Shown one piece after another: positions 26,101 through 41,100 of a DNA stretch of 64,000 nt (positions are counted from its first letter, which is position 1; every line of letters starts with the position of its first letter). The notes under the pieces are model-generated. The model ran no database searches, was not told the DNA's origin, and saw only the letters and a list, made by a program, of their open reading frames with translations. The position numbers were made by a program, and so were the translations under genes. The stretch comes from Ignelater luminosus (lineage: Eukaryota; Arthropoda; Insecta; Coleoptera; Elateridae): assembly GCA_011009095.1 (NCBI GenBank), contig VTPC01004850.1, forward strand, positions 17,183 to 81,182. The letters run 5' to 3'.

Positions 26101-29100
26101 ACATTTTTCAATATTCTGGCAGTTTTGAAGTGGGAAAATTCATATGAAATCTGCCTAAACTATTTTCAGAAGAGATCTATTTGGTTTTCAATGCAATATG
26201 TGAGAAGGAATTAAATACAGATGAAGTTAGGTATAGAGTTCAACTTGAAATTTTGAGAAGACCAAAGCATATCTGTTTTATTGTTGTTGAACGAATTTAT
26301 TACTGGTTTGGTGGTTGTTGGGGGCCGTGTTTTACCATTAAAAAACAATGGGCAATTTCTCCCAATGCAATAGCTGAAAATCATTTCTTCTTTTATTTGC
26401 TATTCAATTTTTCACTTAAAAAGCTTTTGTTCGATTATTCAAAGCATTTTTTATGGATTTTGAACGTAATCATCTGAATTATACAAACAGACGAAAAAAT
26501 GACTCTCTATAAATAAATAAAGTTTGATATAACAATATCAGAAAGAACTGAAATTTATTGGTTGCCATGGAAGATAAGATTTTCCAGGTAGTCGTCATTT
26601 TTGGAATAATATATTTATAATATTACACTGAACTGTTTAATTAATGAGACATTGCAGGAGCCGTAAATGATTAATTTGATGACTTAATAAAACAGAGAAA
26701 CAGCAAGTGTGAAGAATCAAGAGAGAATCGAAAACAAAATGTTTGGAAAATAAAAGTATTTGCTTTTGGCAAACTTATATGTATGAAACAAGTTTTCTCC
26801 GAATCGCGGGCAGTTGCCCTATTGCCCCCCTTTTTGTCTAAATTATTCCATAATCTTCAATCTAATAAAAATAATTTATAAAGATAATTCTAATTAAATC
26901 ATATAAATAAAATTTAATTTGTTATTACATCAATGGTGATTATTGTAAAATATGGGTCCAGTTTAATTATAGCGTAAATCGTGCTTCTTGGAAAGAAATG
27001 ATGTGTAGCATTTTCTTTGGTATTTCTTATTTTTAAATTCTTTTAATTGTGACAGCTTTGATTTAAATTTCCTGCGAAATGGTATCCTAATTTTTCATAT
27101 TTGCGTTTCTAACACCTAATAAATTATGGAATTTGCAGAATGTTCTCCCGTTCACATTTATTTACTCTGCTTCGAATTTACCCCAAAAAAATTGTTGCAA
27201 TAGAGAGAGATATTTTAAAATTTAAATAAACCTAATACCTCTTCTTTATTGTAAACCGTTAAAGATGTAACAGAATTTTAATGGTTTTTAATGTGCTTAT
27301 TTAGGGAGTACTTTGACATAAAACTGGAGTACATTGACACATAACATAAAGTAATAAAAAAGAGCACGTGGCGTACTAGGTTGCTAAATGTTGGCATGGT
27401 CGAAATGTTGATGTGCAAACTTCTTTTTTCCTTTTATGCCTAAAAAACTATAAAATATTTATTTATAATAATTCTAAGTTTAAACGAGCTGTATGATAAA
27501 CAAGATTAAAGTTTATTCACCTGGTTAATTTCATTAGTTGTTTTAACTATTCTTAAACCTGACTTTAATGAATTTTATATGCAGATAAGAATATTATCAA
27601 CACAAAGGTATCTAAATGAATATTGTTTTAAAAGAAAAGTTGACATTTTTTAATTAAATAATTTCTTGGAAAACTATACTTCATTAATTTTTTTAATTTT
27701 GATTTTTATTCATTTTAATAAAATTAAAAAGCGCGAGGTTGATAAAAAAGGTGCAAATAAATGAATGGTAATAAAATGCAAAATTATAACTATAATTAAA
27801 CAAAAGGAAGTTGTATTATTTGTTTATAATTTTGCAATTCTAAAATGGTCTTGATAACAATTTAACGTTATGTAAAAACTCTTCGTAGTATCACGTAAAT
27901 TTGGAATTTTAAATTAAAAAGTTTTAAGGATTAAATTAATTATAAAAGAAAAATTTCCAAAAATGAACTTATCTATGGGGAAAAGTAAGGAAGTACTTAT
28001 TATTTAGGTGCAGATAAGATTGTTTTAAGTGTTTTAAGAATTAAGCGATTATAATCAAATTTATGAGGTTAATAACAGATAACTGCTGATTTACCAAACA
28101 GTTAATCACTGATGTTTAGTGTAAGTTGAATTAAACTTTTTATTATCTTGTTTTCTAGATTGTACTGACAATTGAAATAAAATTGATTCATCTACATTTA
28201 TTTAATATTTTGATATTATTTGTTCGGGTTTGTGTTCTGATCTAACGTTGAAGTCTCTTCTTTTAAAATGGGATTTATAATTCTGCTTCCTTTTTAAATT
28301 ATTTAACATGTTAGATTAGGCAGATCTTTATTATTTATATTCACAAATACGATTCTAGGAAAAAATATAAAAATTATTTTCTCCTATAAATCTCAATTTT
28401 AAATGCTTTTATCAATAGAGAAATTATTATTTATAACTTACATACTTTTTATGTTTGCGCTTACGTTTATTATATTCAACATTGTTATTTTAATTAATCT
28501 TCATGCAAATCAAAAGACAAAAGAAACTTTTGCAATTAGTATAAATTAAAAAAAGAACTAATTAAAAATAAAATTAAATAATGTAAAGATACACCGAGTC
28601 ACTTTAACTATCCAATAAATTATCTTGGTGTTGCTTAGCACGTTAAGAAAGTTTTATGTCGACATTAGTATTGTTATTTCAGTCTCCCATTGTCTGCATA
28701 TCAATAAGAGGGTAGATTTTTTGCACTTGCGTGCGAGATTAAATATTTAAAAAAAGATAAAATTTCACAAACATGCTCAAATCTAAATAGTGTAACATTT
28801 GAAAAAACAAAATTATTACCTACCATGAAATATTCAATATTTATGTATTACTGCGCAACTCAATATTTCGAAAACCAAAACAAACAAAATTACAAAATCA
28901 CAATTTTTCTTTTAATTCCAAAAGAATTTTAATCTCTTTCTTTAAAACATCAAATTCAAACATCATTATTAAATTTAATATGCGAAATTAAAAAACGTGG
29001 TTAAAACGAACAATGAATGTTTTTCGTGGAAAAGTAAACTTTCCTCTTGGTAAAACAAACCTTTACATTCCGCCTACGTTTAGTTCTCCATGTTTTTACT

Positions 29101-32100
29101 TAATCTTCCTTGTTTATCTACTGCGATTTTATTCAAGGTAATTTTATAAGAGAATATTGATTTTAAAAATTATTGTTGGACTTTAAATATCTTCCGACTC
29201 TGCGTTGGAAGGTTTTAGTTATTTCCTCGATATGATACTGACGGGATATTACGTATATATATTTGTCTTTGAGATTATCCTTTTGATATCTTTAAATAAC
29301 AGCGTGTTTTAACATGTTGGATTTAAAAGTGTTCTAGAATTACAATGCAAATATAACAAGTGCTTTCAAACTGAAAGATATTTTAGCAAACAAAAGAACA
29401 TTGCTGTAGGCAACTTTAAAACAATTGAATTAAGTTATTTTAAATATTTTTTAAACCATCATAAGCTTATATTATGTTTTGACACCGTCCTATTGCGACA
29501 CCATTTGTCCCAAAAATTCTATATTAGTCTTTCGGTAAACAGAAGGTTAACCCCAGACCATTTTGCAGCTTGCCTTTATTTTTTTGCTCACCTCATCAAG
29601 ATTCGCAATTTGTACAGTCATCTCAGAATTGTGTAAAATGAACAGTCGGTGTTTTGCTTAATTTTGACATTAATAATAGATTGTCTAATATTCTTTCATG
29701 CTGATGATTTTCTTGTTAGAAGAACTTTTCGAAATGATGCGCTTTCATTTGGGAAAAAACCGACACAGGGAGAGATTAGGACTGTACAATGGACGCTTTC
29801 ATACAGGTCCAAAATCTTGACATGAATATCGAAAAACAAACGTCGGCTTTATACGAATTTGGGATGAACACCAAGATGGGACTTCTTACCTGTTCCAAAA
29901 TATTATAAAATATCGACTAACAAACTTTTTTCCGTTTCTTAGCGAGTGGTATAGAATATTCTGCAGTACTAATTGTATAGTTTTCCAAGGTTGATCATAA
30001 AGTCAAAATAAATAATTAACTATAAGCCGATATACATACCTACATTTACAAAAATAATAATGTAGACTTTAGACGAGACTATAGCATAATGAATCATCAA
30101 CAGACAATAAGCAAATGAATATAATTAATTCCCTTCTTTGAATTGCATTGTTATGAACTCCGAAATGCCATTCGACTTACTAAAAATCTGGGCTGTGCTC
30201 AATGGCTTGAGCAACAGCAAAATAATATCATGATGCGTACCTCATTCACAATGTTTATAGGAAAGTAACGTTTCTGATTATTCTAAAGGAGGCAACAAAT
30301 AAAATCAAAACAACATAGGAAGGGAGATACTGTTTAACAAAATTTATGTTAATCCTTGAAGATATGTTCAAAAATGTTAATTGGGAAACAAAAGGTTTAG
30401 AAATAGAAAATAAAACTCCCCAGAAACAACCTGAAAGCGGATCTGCAAAAAAGCATATCACTGGGATCAACAACCTTTGGATGACTTAAATGTATCTAAC
30501 TCACATTCACTGAACAATTTCAAGGTCTACAATTGCATACTATTTAGAAAATTGCGTTCTTATTGTAACAGAAACCGTAATAGGTAACAAACAATCCAAA
30601 GGGCAATGAAGAAAAGAACCCTGGACGTAAAACTCACTGACCGAGTGACTAACAAGGGAATTCTGTAGAGGACAAGTGTTAAACATATAATTAATCCATA
30701 GAATCTGTATTTACTATGGAACTGGACAGAACACATAACCGCGTGGAGGACAACTACTAGATATATCGAGTTGGAGACTAAGAAGAGAAGTAAAGATCTC
30801 TAGCAGAAAAAAAGAACAGAAGACATTAATTTTTTGTGTAGAATCTACGGTCTTTATAAGTCTTCTTCTCCTTGCCACAACAAACCCATTTAAATATGTC
30901 CATTCGAAAGAAGAATTTCTATATATGGTCAGAGATTGAAAGTTATTCAACCAATCATTCTTTGTGAATTAAGTATTGAAGAGCAATTTCACCAGGAAAA
31001 CCCGATATGGCAGAAAAAGGAATTACAACGACTTCTTTTTTGCATTTGTCCAAAACTTTGGTCTTGATATATGGAGTGCTTTTGAAGCTTTAGGAATTGC
31101 ATCACAAAAACTCGAAATGTATTTTTTCCCTTAGACAGTTTCAGGAATTGGTAAAAAAACTGCTACTTTGAAGCAATGAACGATCTTTTAGGCGACGACT
31201 GTATAACTGCATAAATACGTACAAAAATTAAATCTTCTTACTAAAGTGAACTGTTCTCATCTTGAAAGGTAAATGAAAAAAATTGTGATAACAGAAGTAA
31301 TTGTCATGCGATAACCCAAAAGGAAATAATGAAGTGGAATCTGTTCAATGGAAACTGTTTGTTCCAAAGAACCCACCTTCAGTTTTTGAGTCACTTTGTT
31401 TGGCTTGGATTGTTTCCTTCCAATTATTTATTTTTCTACTGGCCATATTATTTTGACAGCGTTCGTTTATATTTGTCTTGGTTATTCACGTTTCCTATTT
31501 AACCTATCTAACGCATAGAGCCAATCATCTGAGATTGGAGGTATAGAAGCCAAAACAAGTTATTGGAAAACAACAGAAAACATCTGGGAATGCAAAGCAT
31601 AACCACAACGAACTCCTGTTTTGTAACTTTTTTCAAACTGGCAGCCATTTTGACCAGGTTACCGAGGTGATATCAAAAAACTAAAAGTATACGTTTGTCT
31701 TACTTTTTGATGTAGAATGCAATTTTAAAGTAAAAAAACAATTTTGAAAATTTTCCAATTTTTGGCGGCCATTTTGATCATGTTCCCGAAGAGTTATCAA
31801 AAAATGAAGATACCACGTTGGCTTTAGTTTTTGATGTAGAATCAGTCAAAATTTCAAAATTTGACAAAAAATGCGGACATACATACAGACAGACAGACTT
31901 TGCAAATTCAGTAAGGACTCCTTCGGAGTTCGTTGAGAACGATAGGGAGAAGTATTTTAATAAGAATCTAATTGAATTGTCAGGTAGATGAAAACGTTTT
32001 GTTACAAGTATTCAGCAGTCTCTTTTATTGTTCAAAATTAATAATAAAACCCTCCACTTATTGCGTATGAGGAAGATCTCCTGAGCAAAGGGAAAATTTC

Positions 32101-35100
32101 TTAGTGTAGTGCCCGTAGGACAATGTTTAGAAAATAATTTGTTGGAGAAAGTTTAGCTTTTGTGATTCCAAATCTTTGTTTTTAAGATCGTCAGTTGGCG
32201 CTCCCAAACTTTAATCCATTGTGTGGAAAATTAGGCATTGATTATAATACAAATCTTTCCAACGTGTCGTACAGATAGGTGAAGATAAAAAATATTTTAC
32301 AGAAAATGTTGACCAAAATTGTCTTGGTTTTTCATTGATTATTACATTAAACTTTTTGAAATATAGACATATTGCTAAACGATCTTTCTGCAATTTTCTT
32401 TAATTTCATCTCGGTTGCTATTGAATTAAACTTCGAATGCTTCGAACTACTTTTGCCTGATTCTTCATTCTGATTTTAAATATGATCAGATGCTTTACAA
32501 ATGTTGGAATTTGCTCAAAATGTTAATGGAACTGCTGCAGTTTGACATATTTATCTTGGTCATTTCGACGACTCATGAACTATGGTTTCTCGACTTCACA
32601 AGTATTTGATGCTCATCTTTTATGTGTTGTATGAGTTGAAGCTCGATAATGTGAATTCTTTAATTACTCAAACTCGTCACAAATCAACAATGTATTTGTA
32701 TGAAAAGACCTTGATTGAGGTTTTGATTACTAAATGTATTTTCTTATCTCTCTTTTCAAATTCGAGCTATTGAGACCAATAGAAAAATTTACAAATGTAT
32801 TTTATTGGTAAGCTCTGAGTTTCAAATATTTCTGGGATACAAAAAAAATACCAAGACTAACAATTATTTGCATCTTCATTAGAAATTCAGATGCATTTTA
32901 ATATTTATTTAAGTTTTAATAACAAACTTGTTTCATCTTTTTGTTTTTTCCGATACCATCAGCTCTTAAAATTGTTAGTGCATTTCCTGTTTGTTATTGT
33001 TTTTCACATGGGAAGTGTAGTTGTAAATTAAATGAAGACGATTTTTTGTATTTTGAAAAGCAGAAGTTGAGATTTAAAAAAACCGAGTCTATTTTAATGA
33101 ATTCTATTCTATGAGACAGAAAGAGTCTCAAGATTGGATCTGCTACATTTAAATATCAACAATAGAGAAACGAATAATTTTGTACTTATTATTGTATTCC
33201 AGGAAATAAAAATTGTATTGTGTAATAATAATAAAATAAAGTGAAGGTACCGAGTTATTTTAGAAAAATTATTTAACATAAACTTGCCACAATTGGATGA
33301 TCCAATAGTAATTGTTTTCTTTTTCTTTTTCAGCCCAAATAGAAATTATACCATGCAAGGTATGTGGGGACAAGAGCAGTGGAGTTCATTATGGTGTTAT
33401 AACCTGTGAAGGATGCAAAGGTTTTTTCCGGAGATCCCAGAGCTCTGTTGTCAATTACCAATGTCCCCGGAATAAAAATTGCGTTGTTGACAGAGTCAAT
33501 CGTAATCGCTGCCAGTACTGCCGCCTTCAAAAATGCCTTCGACTGGGCATGAGCCGAGATGGTAAGTTTATAAACACAATAAAAAACATAAACATTTATT
33601 TTTGTCCCAAATTTATTCGCAAGTGGTTATAATAAATGGTTTAAAAAAATTGTAGGTTACATACAATGTTAGTAAATAAAGAGTGCATTGCACGCTGTTA
33701 TCACGGATATTACAAGAAAGAAATAACAAAAGAAAACAATACAAGCGTGTTTCGCGTTATGAGAGTTTATCGTGCGTTGCTTATACAAGAACCATTAAAA
33801 GTTAACTTCAACACTGAAACGGTGACGTTTCGGTTTGTCTTCTCTGTCTACGCGGCATGAACGCAAAATATGACGTAACAAATTTCACGCACCTCGGTAA
33901 CCGCTATGTTGGTTAGCCAGTGAGCATGTCATATTTATGTTCAACCTGTTAAACAGGAAGATTTATCTGACTCACTTTAGTTTCCGCTATAACACAGTAA
34001 CTGCAAATTTATAGAAAATAGTGTTGTAGTGGCACTTGTGTGTGATATACTGTTTTCCATTACCGTTTGTAGGGCAACGGTACCTTTGTTTTATAACGTT
34101 TTATGTATGCGCTTGAAGGAAATACTGTGTCCACCATAGTAAAATTTAAATTATTCTCATACCTCAGAGTTACATGATGTAACATAGTCATTCTAAAACA
34201 AATACAATGGCAATACTTAAAATTATTAATAATAAAAAATATATTAATTTATATTTTACAATTTCGAGATACTGCTATTGTAATATTATTACATTAATAA
34301 ATTTTTTTCTGATTGTGAATTACGTTTTAATGATTTATTTTACAACCTATTCTTGTACTTAACCGAATAATTTAACTGTGCTATTTCCATTTATTTTCTT
34401 CTGTTTAGATTCAAACAATCTGCTATTTTCTTTTCGAGATAAAAGTATGAAATCCAGACTACAATGGTCATTGCCCTATTGCACATTTTTTTATATTTAT
34501 ATTTAGTACAATATTATAAAACATAGATTAACCATTACAACTGTTTTACTGCTGATATTGTTTAATGTTTTTGCAACTGTTTGAAACATTTTATTATTTT
34601 GTTCAAACTCGCCATTCTCATTCCTTCTGACTATCACCGTTACATTATATGTAGGACTAATATAAAATATTGTGTTAGTTTGTTTTGATGTCAAATACAT
34701 GCTATTCGCAGATAAATATTCCATTTTTATGAATTTATACAGTTGTTCGTTTTACGAAAATAAATTAAAAAAAATATCCTGTTGATAAATTTATATTTTT
34801 ATTTTACATTAATTGTACCTTGGCAACTATTTCTATCGCATAGTTTCTAGACAGTAGAAGCAAGATTTGCACCCTTTCGGATTTTGAGCTTGCTGTTTAT
34901 TTCCAAAACTCATTAAAGTGACAACTTGAAATATCTACGAACCGTAATCAAATTTTTTAAGAAAAAAGCAAGACACACCATACAGGTTTTTGAATGAGGT
35001 CGGTCCCAAAAGTGTGTTACACTATAAAGGTACCCGGCCAAACTTTTTTTGAAACTAACTAAAGATAATTTGCTTGTCAAAAACCTCCGCTATCCTTTCA

Positions 35101-38100
35101 GCAAATCGGTTCACATTTTTATTGCAAAAATGTTCCTTTTAATACTTTTGGGCTATGTGGCTTTTATTGCGTGGCTAGACTCCATGTGCAACTAAAAACT
35201 GAAAACATCATCATCAAACTAAAAGATTCTTTTAAACATATTGCTGTTAGTGTTTTTCTGCAGGAAACGGTAGCTAGAAAGATCAAAACGATATAGTAGA
35301 CACTTAGGCATTATTTTTTGTTTTTGCCCTTTCTTGACGATTAGTTCCTACATTAATTCTGGTTAACGCTTGCCATGCAATTATGCATTCATTTATTCAA
35401 TGGTCGTGCAATCCAATTGTTTTGATAAAATGTCGAAAAGTCTTTTTGATTTTGTTTAAAATTTGGGCAGAAGAAATTTCCTGAGCTGCGGATGCAAACC
35501 CTGTTATTACTTTAAATCCAGAATATTGAAGATAAATGAATTCCGCTTTTGGCGTCTTACTAAAATTGAGTAAAACTCTAATTTTTCTCTCTTCAGAGAA
35601 TCATTCTGCTTTTATTTTATTCTTAAAAATTAACGCTATTTTGTAAAAAGTTTTTTACAAGAAAAATTATTTTGTGCAAATAAGCTAATCCTTTGAACAA
35701 TAAAAAATGTTGAGAAATTGTCAAACTGTACTCTAAAATTTAGATTGTAACCAGTGTTTTCTAATAAGATCAACATTCACCTTGAAACCACAGCTAGTAT
35801 GTTTCAGCAGAATGCATGTATCCTTTCCTACACTCACCACTTTGGAAATTTTTTGAATTTTACAAAGCAATCCTAGATGAAACTTGGCCTTCATTTCGTA
35901 TGAATCTCAATCTTTTGAGATTCTTTACAAAATGAGATCTTTCGAATGTCAGACAAATTTATAGTTGTATGATGTATTTAGTAAACGCACGATCAATTTT
36001 AATGCTCATCTAGTTACTGTTCTTCTGTAACTCTTATGTTCTAATATTGGTTGATTCAGAAACAAGATCTCAGAAAATCTATAAAATAAACCTCAGGGTT
36101 TTAGGTGTATCCTGGATTTTGCGAATTTCCGTGAACCAAAAGTCAAAAACTAGCTATGGATTTCTATTAGTTCAATGAATCGTTTGGCAGTTATTAATGG
36201 TGGTTCATATATAAACGGGAATTTGTCTCTATAAGTTCTATTCCCAGCACAATCAAGACCTATTACGATATACATTTCAATATGGAAGGTCCCTTCGACT
36301 GCAGTGCACTTGTCCGATCACTTCAAAAGCTTCTCAATCCCTATTTCAAAGAAGTTTTTCGGTTGCTTCTCAATTCAGCTATTCAGAGCTTTGATGATCT
36401 CATAATTATTGTCGAGTCTCTTTCATCCTAAAATCGGACAGAGCCAAATCAGGATTTTTTTATGTTTCGGCATAAGGAGAGTGGAACCTATTTTGCACAC
36501 ACTTTGTTGCACTCTATTGTCAAGATTGCTTTAGCACTCCCAAAACTAATTTGTTCGACTATCAATCAGAACAGTCTCATTAATCTTTGAAATGTCACGG
36601 TTAACAGAAGGATGAGGTTCATTCTTACTTTTCGAAATGTCTTTGCTCCATCGTACATTTTTGTGACAAACATTTATCCTCAAACTGTGCTTGGAGTCTA
36701 ATAAAAATTTCAGGTTTGTTTGAGAGAAATTTGATAATTTGCTACTTCTTGCTTAGACAACAAAGAAAGAAAGGGAACAAACTACCCGTTTATATTTAAC
36801 TGCCCTAATATCAATAGTATATAAGTATTATCAAAGTAATAACCAATTTCGTATATAGAAAAATCAGAATTCAAGTGGGAATCGAACCCACAAAAGCTCG
36901 GCTTTCTTCCTCAAGCGAAAGCTGAAGTCTACATATGTATCTCTTCAAAACGATCCCTCATGGTGGAGGTTTTGTTTGAGATTATCAACAAAAACAAAGT
37001 CTTCTCCACAAAGTTTGTTTTTCTTGATAATCTATGTATAGTTGTTAAGGTCAGGCCTGTAGCCAGAATTTTTTCTTCGGAGGGGGGGGGGGCTTCGAAA
37101 TTGTAGTAATTTAGTATCTTATGTACTAATAATTCGAGTTTTAGAACACATTATCTACAGAAGCAATCTTCTGATCTTTTTCCCAGCCATAATGTCGATC
37201 ACTTTGTCTAGACCTACGGTGACATCCCAATGAACTGAAATCATGACCAGTGCACTCAGTATGTTGTCGCTCATTACACTACGTGGTAAAGTTTTTACTC
37301 TTTTTATTGTAGAAAATGATCTCTCCACAGTAACAGTTGTCACTGGCAATGTAGCTAGGATATTGAGTAGATGTCTAATTGTACGAAAATAGCCCGTAGC
37401 GTAGTATTCTAATACTTTCAGCACCTCCAGGTTAGCGTCAATGGTGGAAGCTTTTTCACACCATAGTTCATACTCTGCATTCACTGCAGAGAGTGATATT
37501 CTGTTATCGAAATACGGTGCTAAATTTTCCAACTTTGTTTCGTGAATAGAAACGAAGCCTGGAAGAAGCACCTGAAAACTTGGAAGAATATCTTCATTCT
37601 AAATAAATCTGTCTGCCAAATTTTGTATCAAACTATCACGACAAGGGATGAAAACCATCACTTTGTAATAGTTTTCAATTTCAGCGGAAGTTATTTGTGG
37701 ATTCATTTGTTGTGTTGTGAGTCGTGGAACCTTCACGTCAGTTTTGAACACTTCTTCTGAAAGCCGCGATGCAGAGTTGAAGAATTCGTTCAAGATTTTG
37801 TCTGCGTCTTTTCGATGATTTCTTAGGGTGCCAAGAACCTCTCGCATGTTGCAAGGCCGATACTAAATGGAGATACTTTTCTTGAAGAAGCACAGATAAT
37901 GGCAAAATAAGACTGAAAAGTTTCTCACAAACGAGAAGACTTACGAGAAATTCACTCCTCTCCATGGCAGCCAATAAAGCTGAAGCTGTTGAAGACATCT
38001 TCCGCGTCGTCTTAGAAATCTCTTCCGGGCTAATACAAACCGAGTTGAAAAATTCGACGAATATTGAGACACTGTCATGTCTTTTGATGAATTTCGTTTC

Positions 38101-41100
38101 GCAAAGGCGGAGAAGTCTTCTTTTTCTATTATCTGGTGCATGCACTGAAATCGCATCTCGAAGAGTTTTATTTGCATATGAATGATTTCGAAACATATTT
38201 GCCACTTCGTTGATCGTACCAAGGCAATTCCTAACCATAGAAATTGACATGGTATTAGATAACGCGAGATTTAACCGATGGCTTGCACAATGAATGTATC
38301 TCGCATTCGGGCACTACTGCCTGATTTTGGACTGAACACCACTAATGTGACCTGCCATCGTCGCTGCACCATCGCATTCCTGTCCAACACGCTTGGTCAT
38401 GTCAAGCCCTAGCTCACCGTAGCGCTTCAAAATGACTTTGACTAGGTTTTCAGAAGACTGATCGTGAATCGGAAGGAATCCTACAAAATCTTCGCGTATT
38501 ATTGGGGTTTGTGAATCTTTCACTAAGTGTATATATCTAATATAGATCGAAAATTGCTCTGTGCCTGATACGTCCATGGTTTCGTCGGCAAGTAAAGTAA
38601 AACAGCTTGCCTGTTTACTTTCTTCATTATTTCTTTGGTAACTATTTTCGAGCTCGAAATTTAGCATCTTTTTTTCAGACTTCTTTAAAGCGAGAGGTCC
38701 GCTGTCACAATCACTTCTGAGAGGCAATTCTTGTTCCGCGCAAAAGAGAATTGTGTCTATTATTGGTCGAATAGCCGCTCGATTTTCTTCCTTTTCTCTA
38801 ACTTTTTGAGTATCTAATTGAGACGTTATGTCCTGACATTTCCCTGCTAAAACTTCATAACCCAGCTTCTGTGGTACTGCTTACTTGTGTGTTTTACGAA
38901 AGCTTCCCTTGCTTTTTTCCAATCTCTGAAGAAGCTGGTGACTAATTTCCCAAGATTCTCATGACCTCCTTTCTTGACTCCTTTATGAAAAAACAAGCAG
39001 CAAGGCTTGCACGAAACTCCATCCTCTGTTTTGGAATATGCAAGAAACGAAATCCACTTTTCTTGGAAACTTCTGTTCTGCTTCTTACTTGCAGTGACTG
39101 GGAAGACGAAAGGTTTTTACGGACCAAAACAGAAGTAAGGATTTTCTTTCTCGTGTTCAGATCTTAAATTTTCAATTGATCTCTCTTTACGTTCCCTATG
39201 TGAAAGTAATCATTCCTGAATTCTATTGTTAACGAGTTCGTCAATTAAATTACGATGAAAATTATCTACATGATTCAATAAAAAATCTGATTTTTAATAA
39301 ACTTTTAGACATTTAGATACATATGGATAAATTTAAACTAAATTCAATAGAATTTCGGGGGGGGGGGCTATCCCTCAAGCCCTTCCCCTGGCTATGTGCT
39401 TGCTTACGGTATATGGTATTTGGCAAACGTAATTGTACAAATTTTCAGCAAACGTGATAATACTTAATACCTAATTAATTCTGGAGAGTTCACTTAAGAA
39501 TAATTATTATTTAGGAGTAATTAGGATCTGTAGTACAAGAGCAAAGTAATCTTAACAAACATGTACTGAGTAGGTATTTTCAGTATTTATTATTAAATTA
39601 TGCCACATATCACATATCTTATGACAACTGTACACATATAGAAACTTCAGTTTTCGCTTGGGGAAGAATTCGCTATCTTAATTATCCGAGCTTGTGTGAA
39701 TTTGATTTTCACGCGAATTCTGATCTTTCTATATATATAATTGGTTATTACTTTGATAATACTTAATGCCCTAATATTTTTTCGGTAAATTCACAATAGG
39801 AAAACTTGGTCATGACCGAAATGATGATTTAACGTAACCTGTTGCTTTTTTGCTACCATAGAGGTTAGAAGAAGCGTTTACGAGTTGTACTGCAAACTGT
39901 AATAATTATTTATTAGATCATTTGTGGATACAGAGAGTTTATATTTTGCAGCAGACGATCTATCAAAAATATCATTTAAAGCAAACATCGGGAGAAATGC
40001 CAGAAATTCCGGATAAATTGCCGGAGCAAAATTCCAAATATTAGTGTAAGTTCTTTCTTCATAATTCTTTTTTGACAGAATTCTGAAATTCTTTACCTAC
40101 GCACATTTTGTAAACTATATATTGAATTTCTTGTTAGAGACCTTTTTCGACAACGGTTCTTTGGATTACAGTGATTTTTCCCAGTGCATTTCTTGTCAAG
40201 TGCTTCAGTAACGTTATCAGTTGGCACATTTTCTAAGCGAGTATGAACTATATAGTTTGACCTTTCTATAGATGACCATGTTTGGTTTCGGAAGCTTACT
40301 ATATTTTACACCAAACTTTTTGCATCTAAATGTCTTGCTTGTGTTTATTCTACTGTTGTGGTTTAAAGATTGTGGTCATCAAATATCATGCCCAAAAATT
40401 GATTCATTATCTTTTTCAAACTTAACGTGTTATTTTTTTTGTTTTTCCATAAAATTCTAACCAAATCAATGAATTCATCCAAAAATTATCGGTCTCAAAT
40501 ATGCCAGTCTTGTGTACACGACAAGAGTTCATACATTCGGAAAACTTTAATTGGTATCCACATCAAGCGTTTCATTTAGACTTATATTTTTAAAAATATA
40601 TCGAATGTGAAGAGTGTTACCTTCAGCGAAATGTTCGTTGTTCAAAAATGAAATTTCACATATTGTTAGTATCGTATTGCGCAGGATCTCCATATTTTTT
40701 AATTTTTACAAAAGAAGGCTATAAAAATATTTTCTCATCAAGCATAAAAATAATAATAAAATGCCCAGAGGATTATTTTTCAAAGTTCACTATGAATCCT
40801 AACTAAAATATTCGAAAATGTTTGAAACACAACTTTTTAACATACTTACGGGCATTAACATAAAAAATTAAATCTCTGTAGTTGTAACAAAAATAACTTC
40901 AATGAAATTCTAAATTTTTAATAACCATCTCTATGTAAATTATATTCGTTTGTACGAGAGCATAGAATTGATTTTAAATGAGAAGATACTTCACCTTTCG
41001 TTTGAATTTAAATAGTCATCTACCTAAACAAGTATTAAGATTGTTTACTGTATTTGCTTGAAACAATATGATAAATCAGATGCCACCGTGACAGTATGCA

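Larger units (their letters stand above)
20147..33333 (+). other. Hr3: Hr3 intron 1 (13.2 kb)
   Basis: It begins GTTTGT and ends TTTTTCAG. It contains no host coding exon that I can recognise. Short open frames such as 24624-24911 and 26181-26477 have no known motif and no suitable splice phase was shown. Further alternative first exons of Hr3 could lie here unrecognised. Confidence 0.75.
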
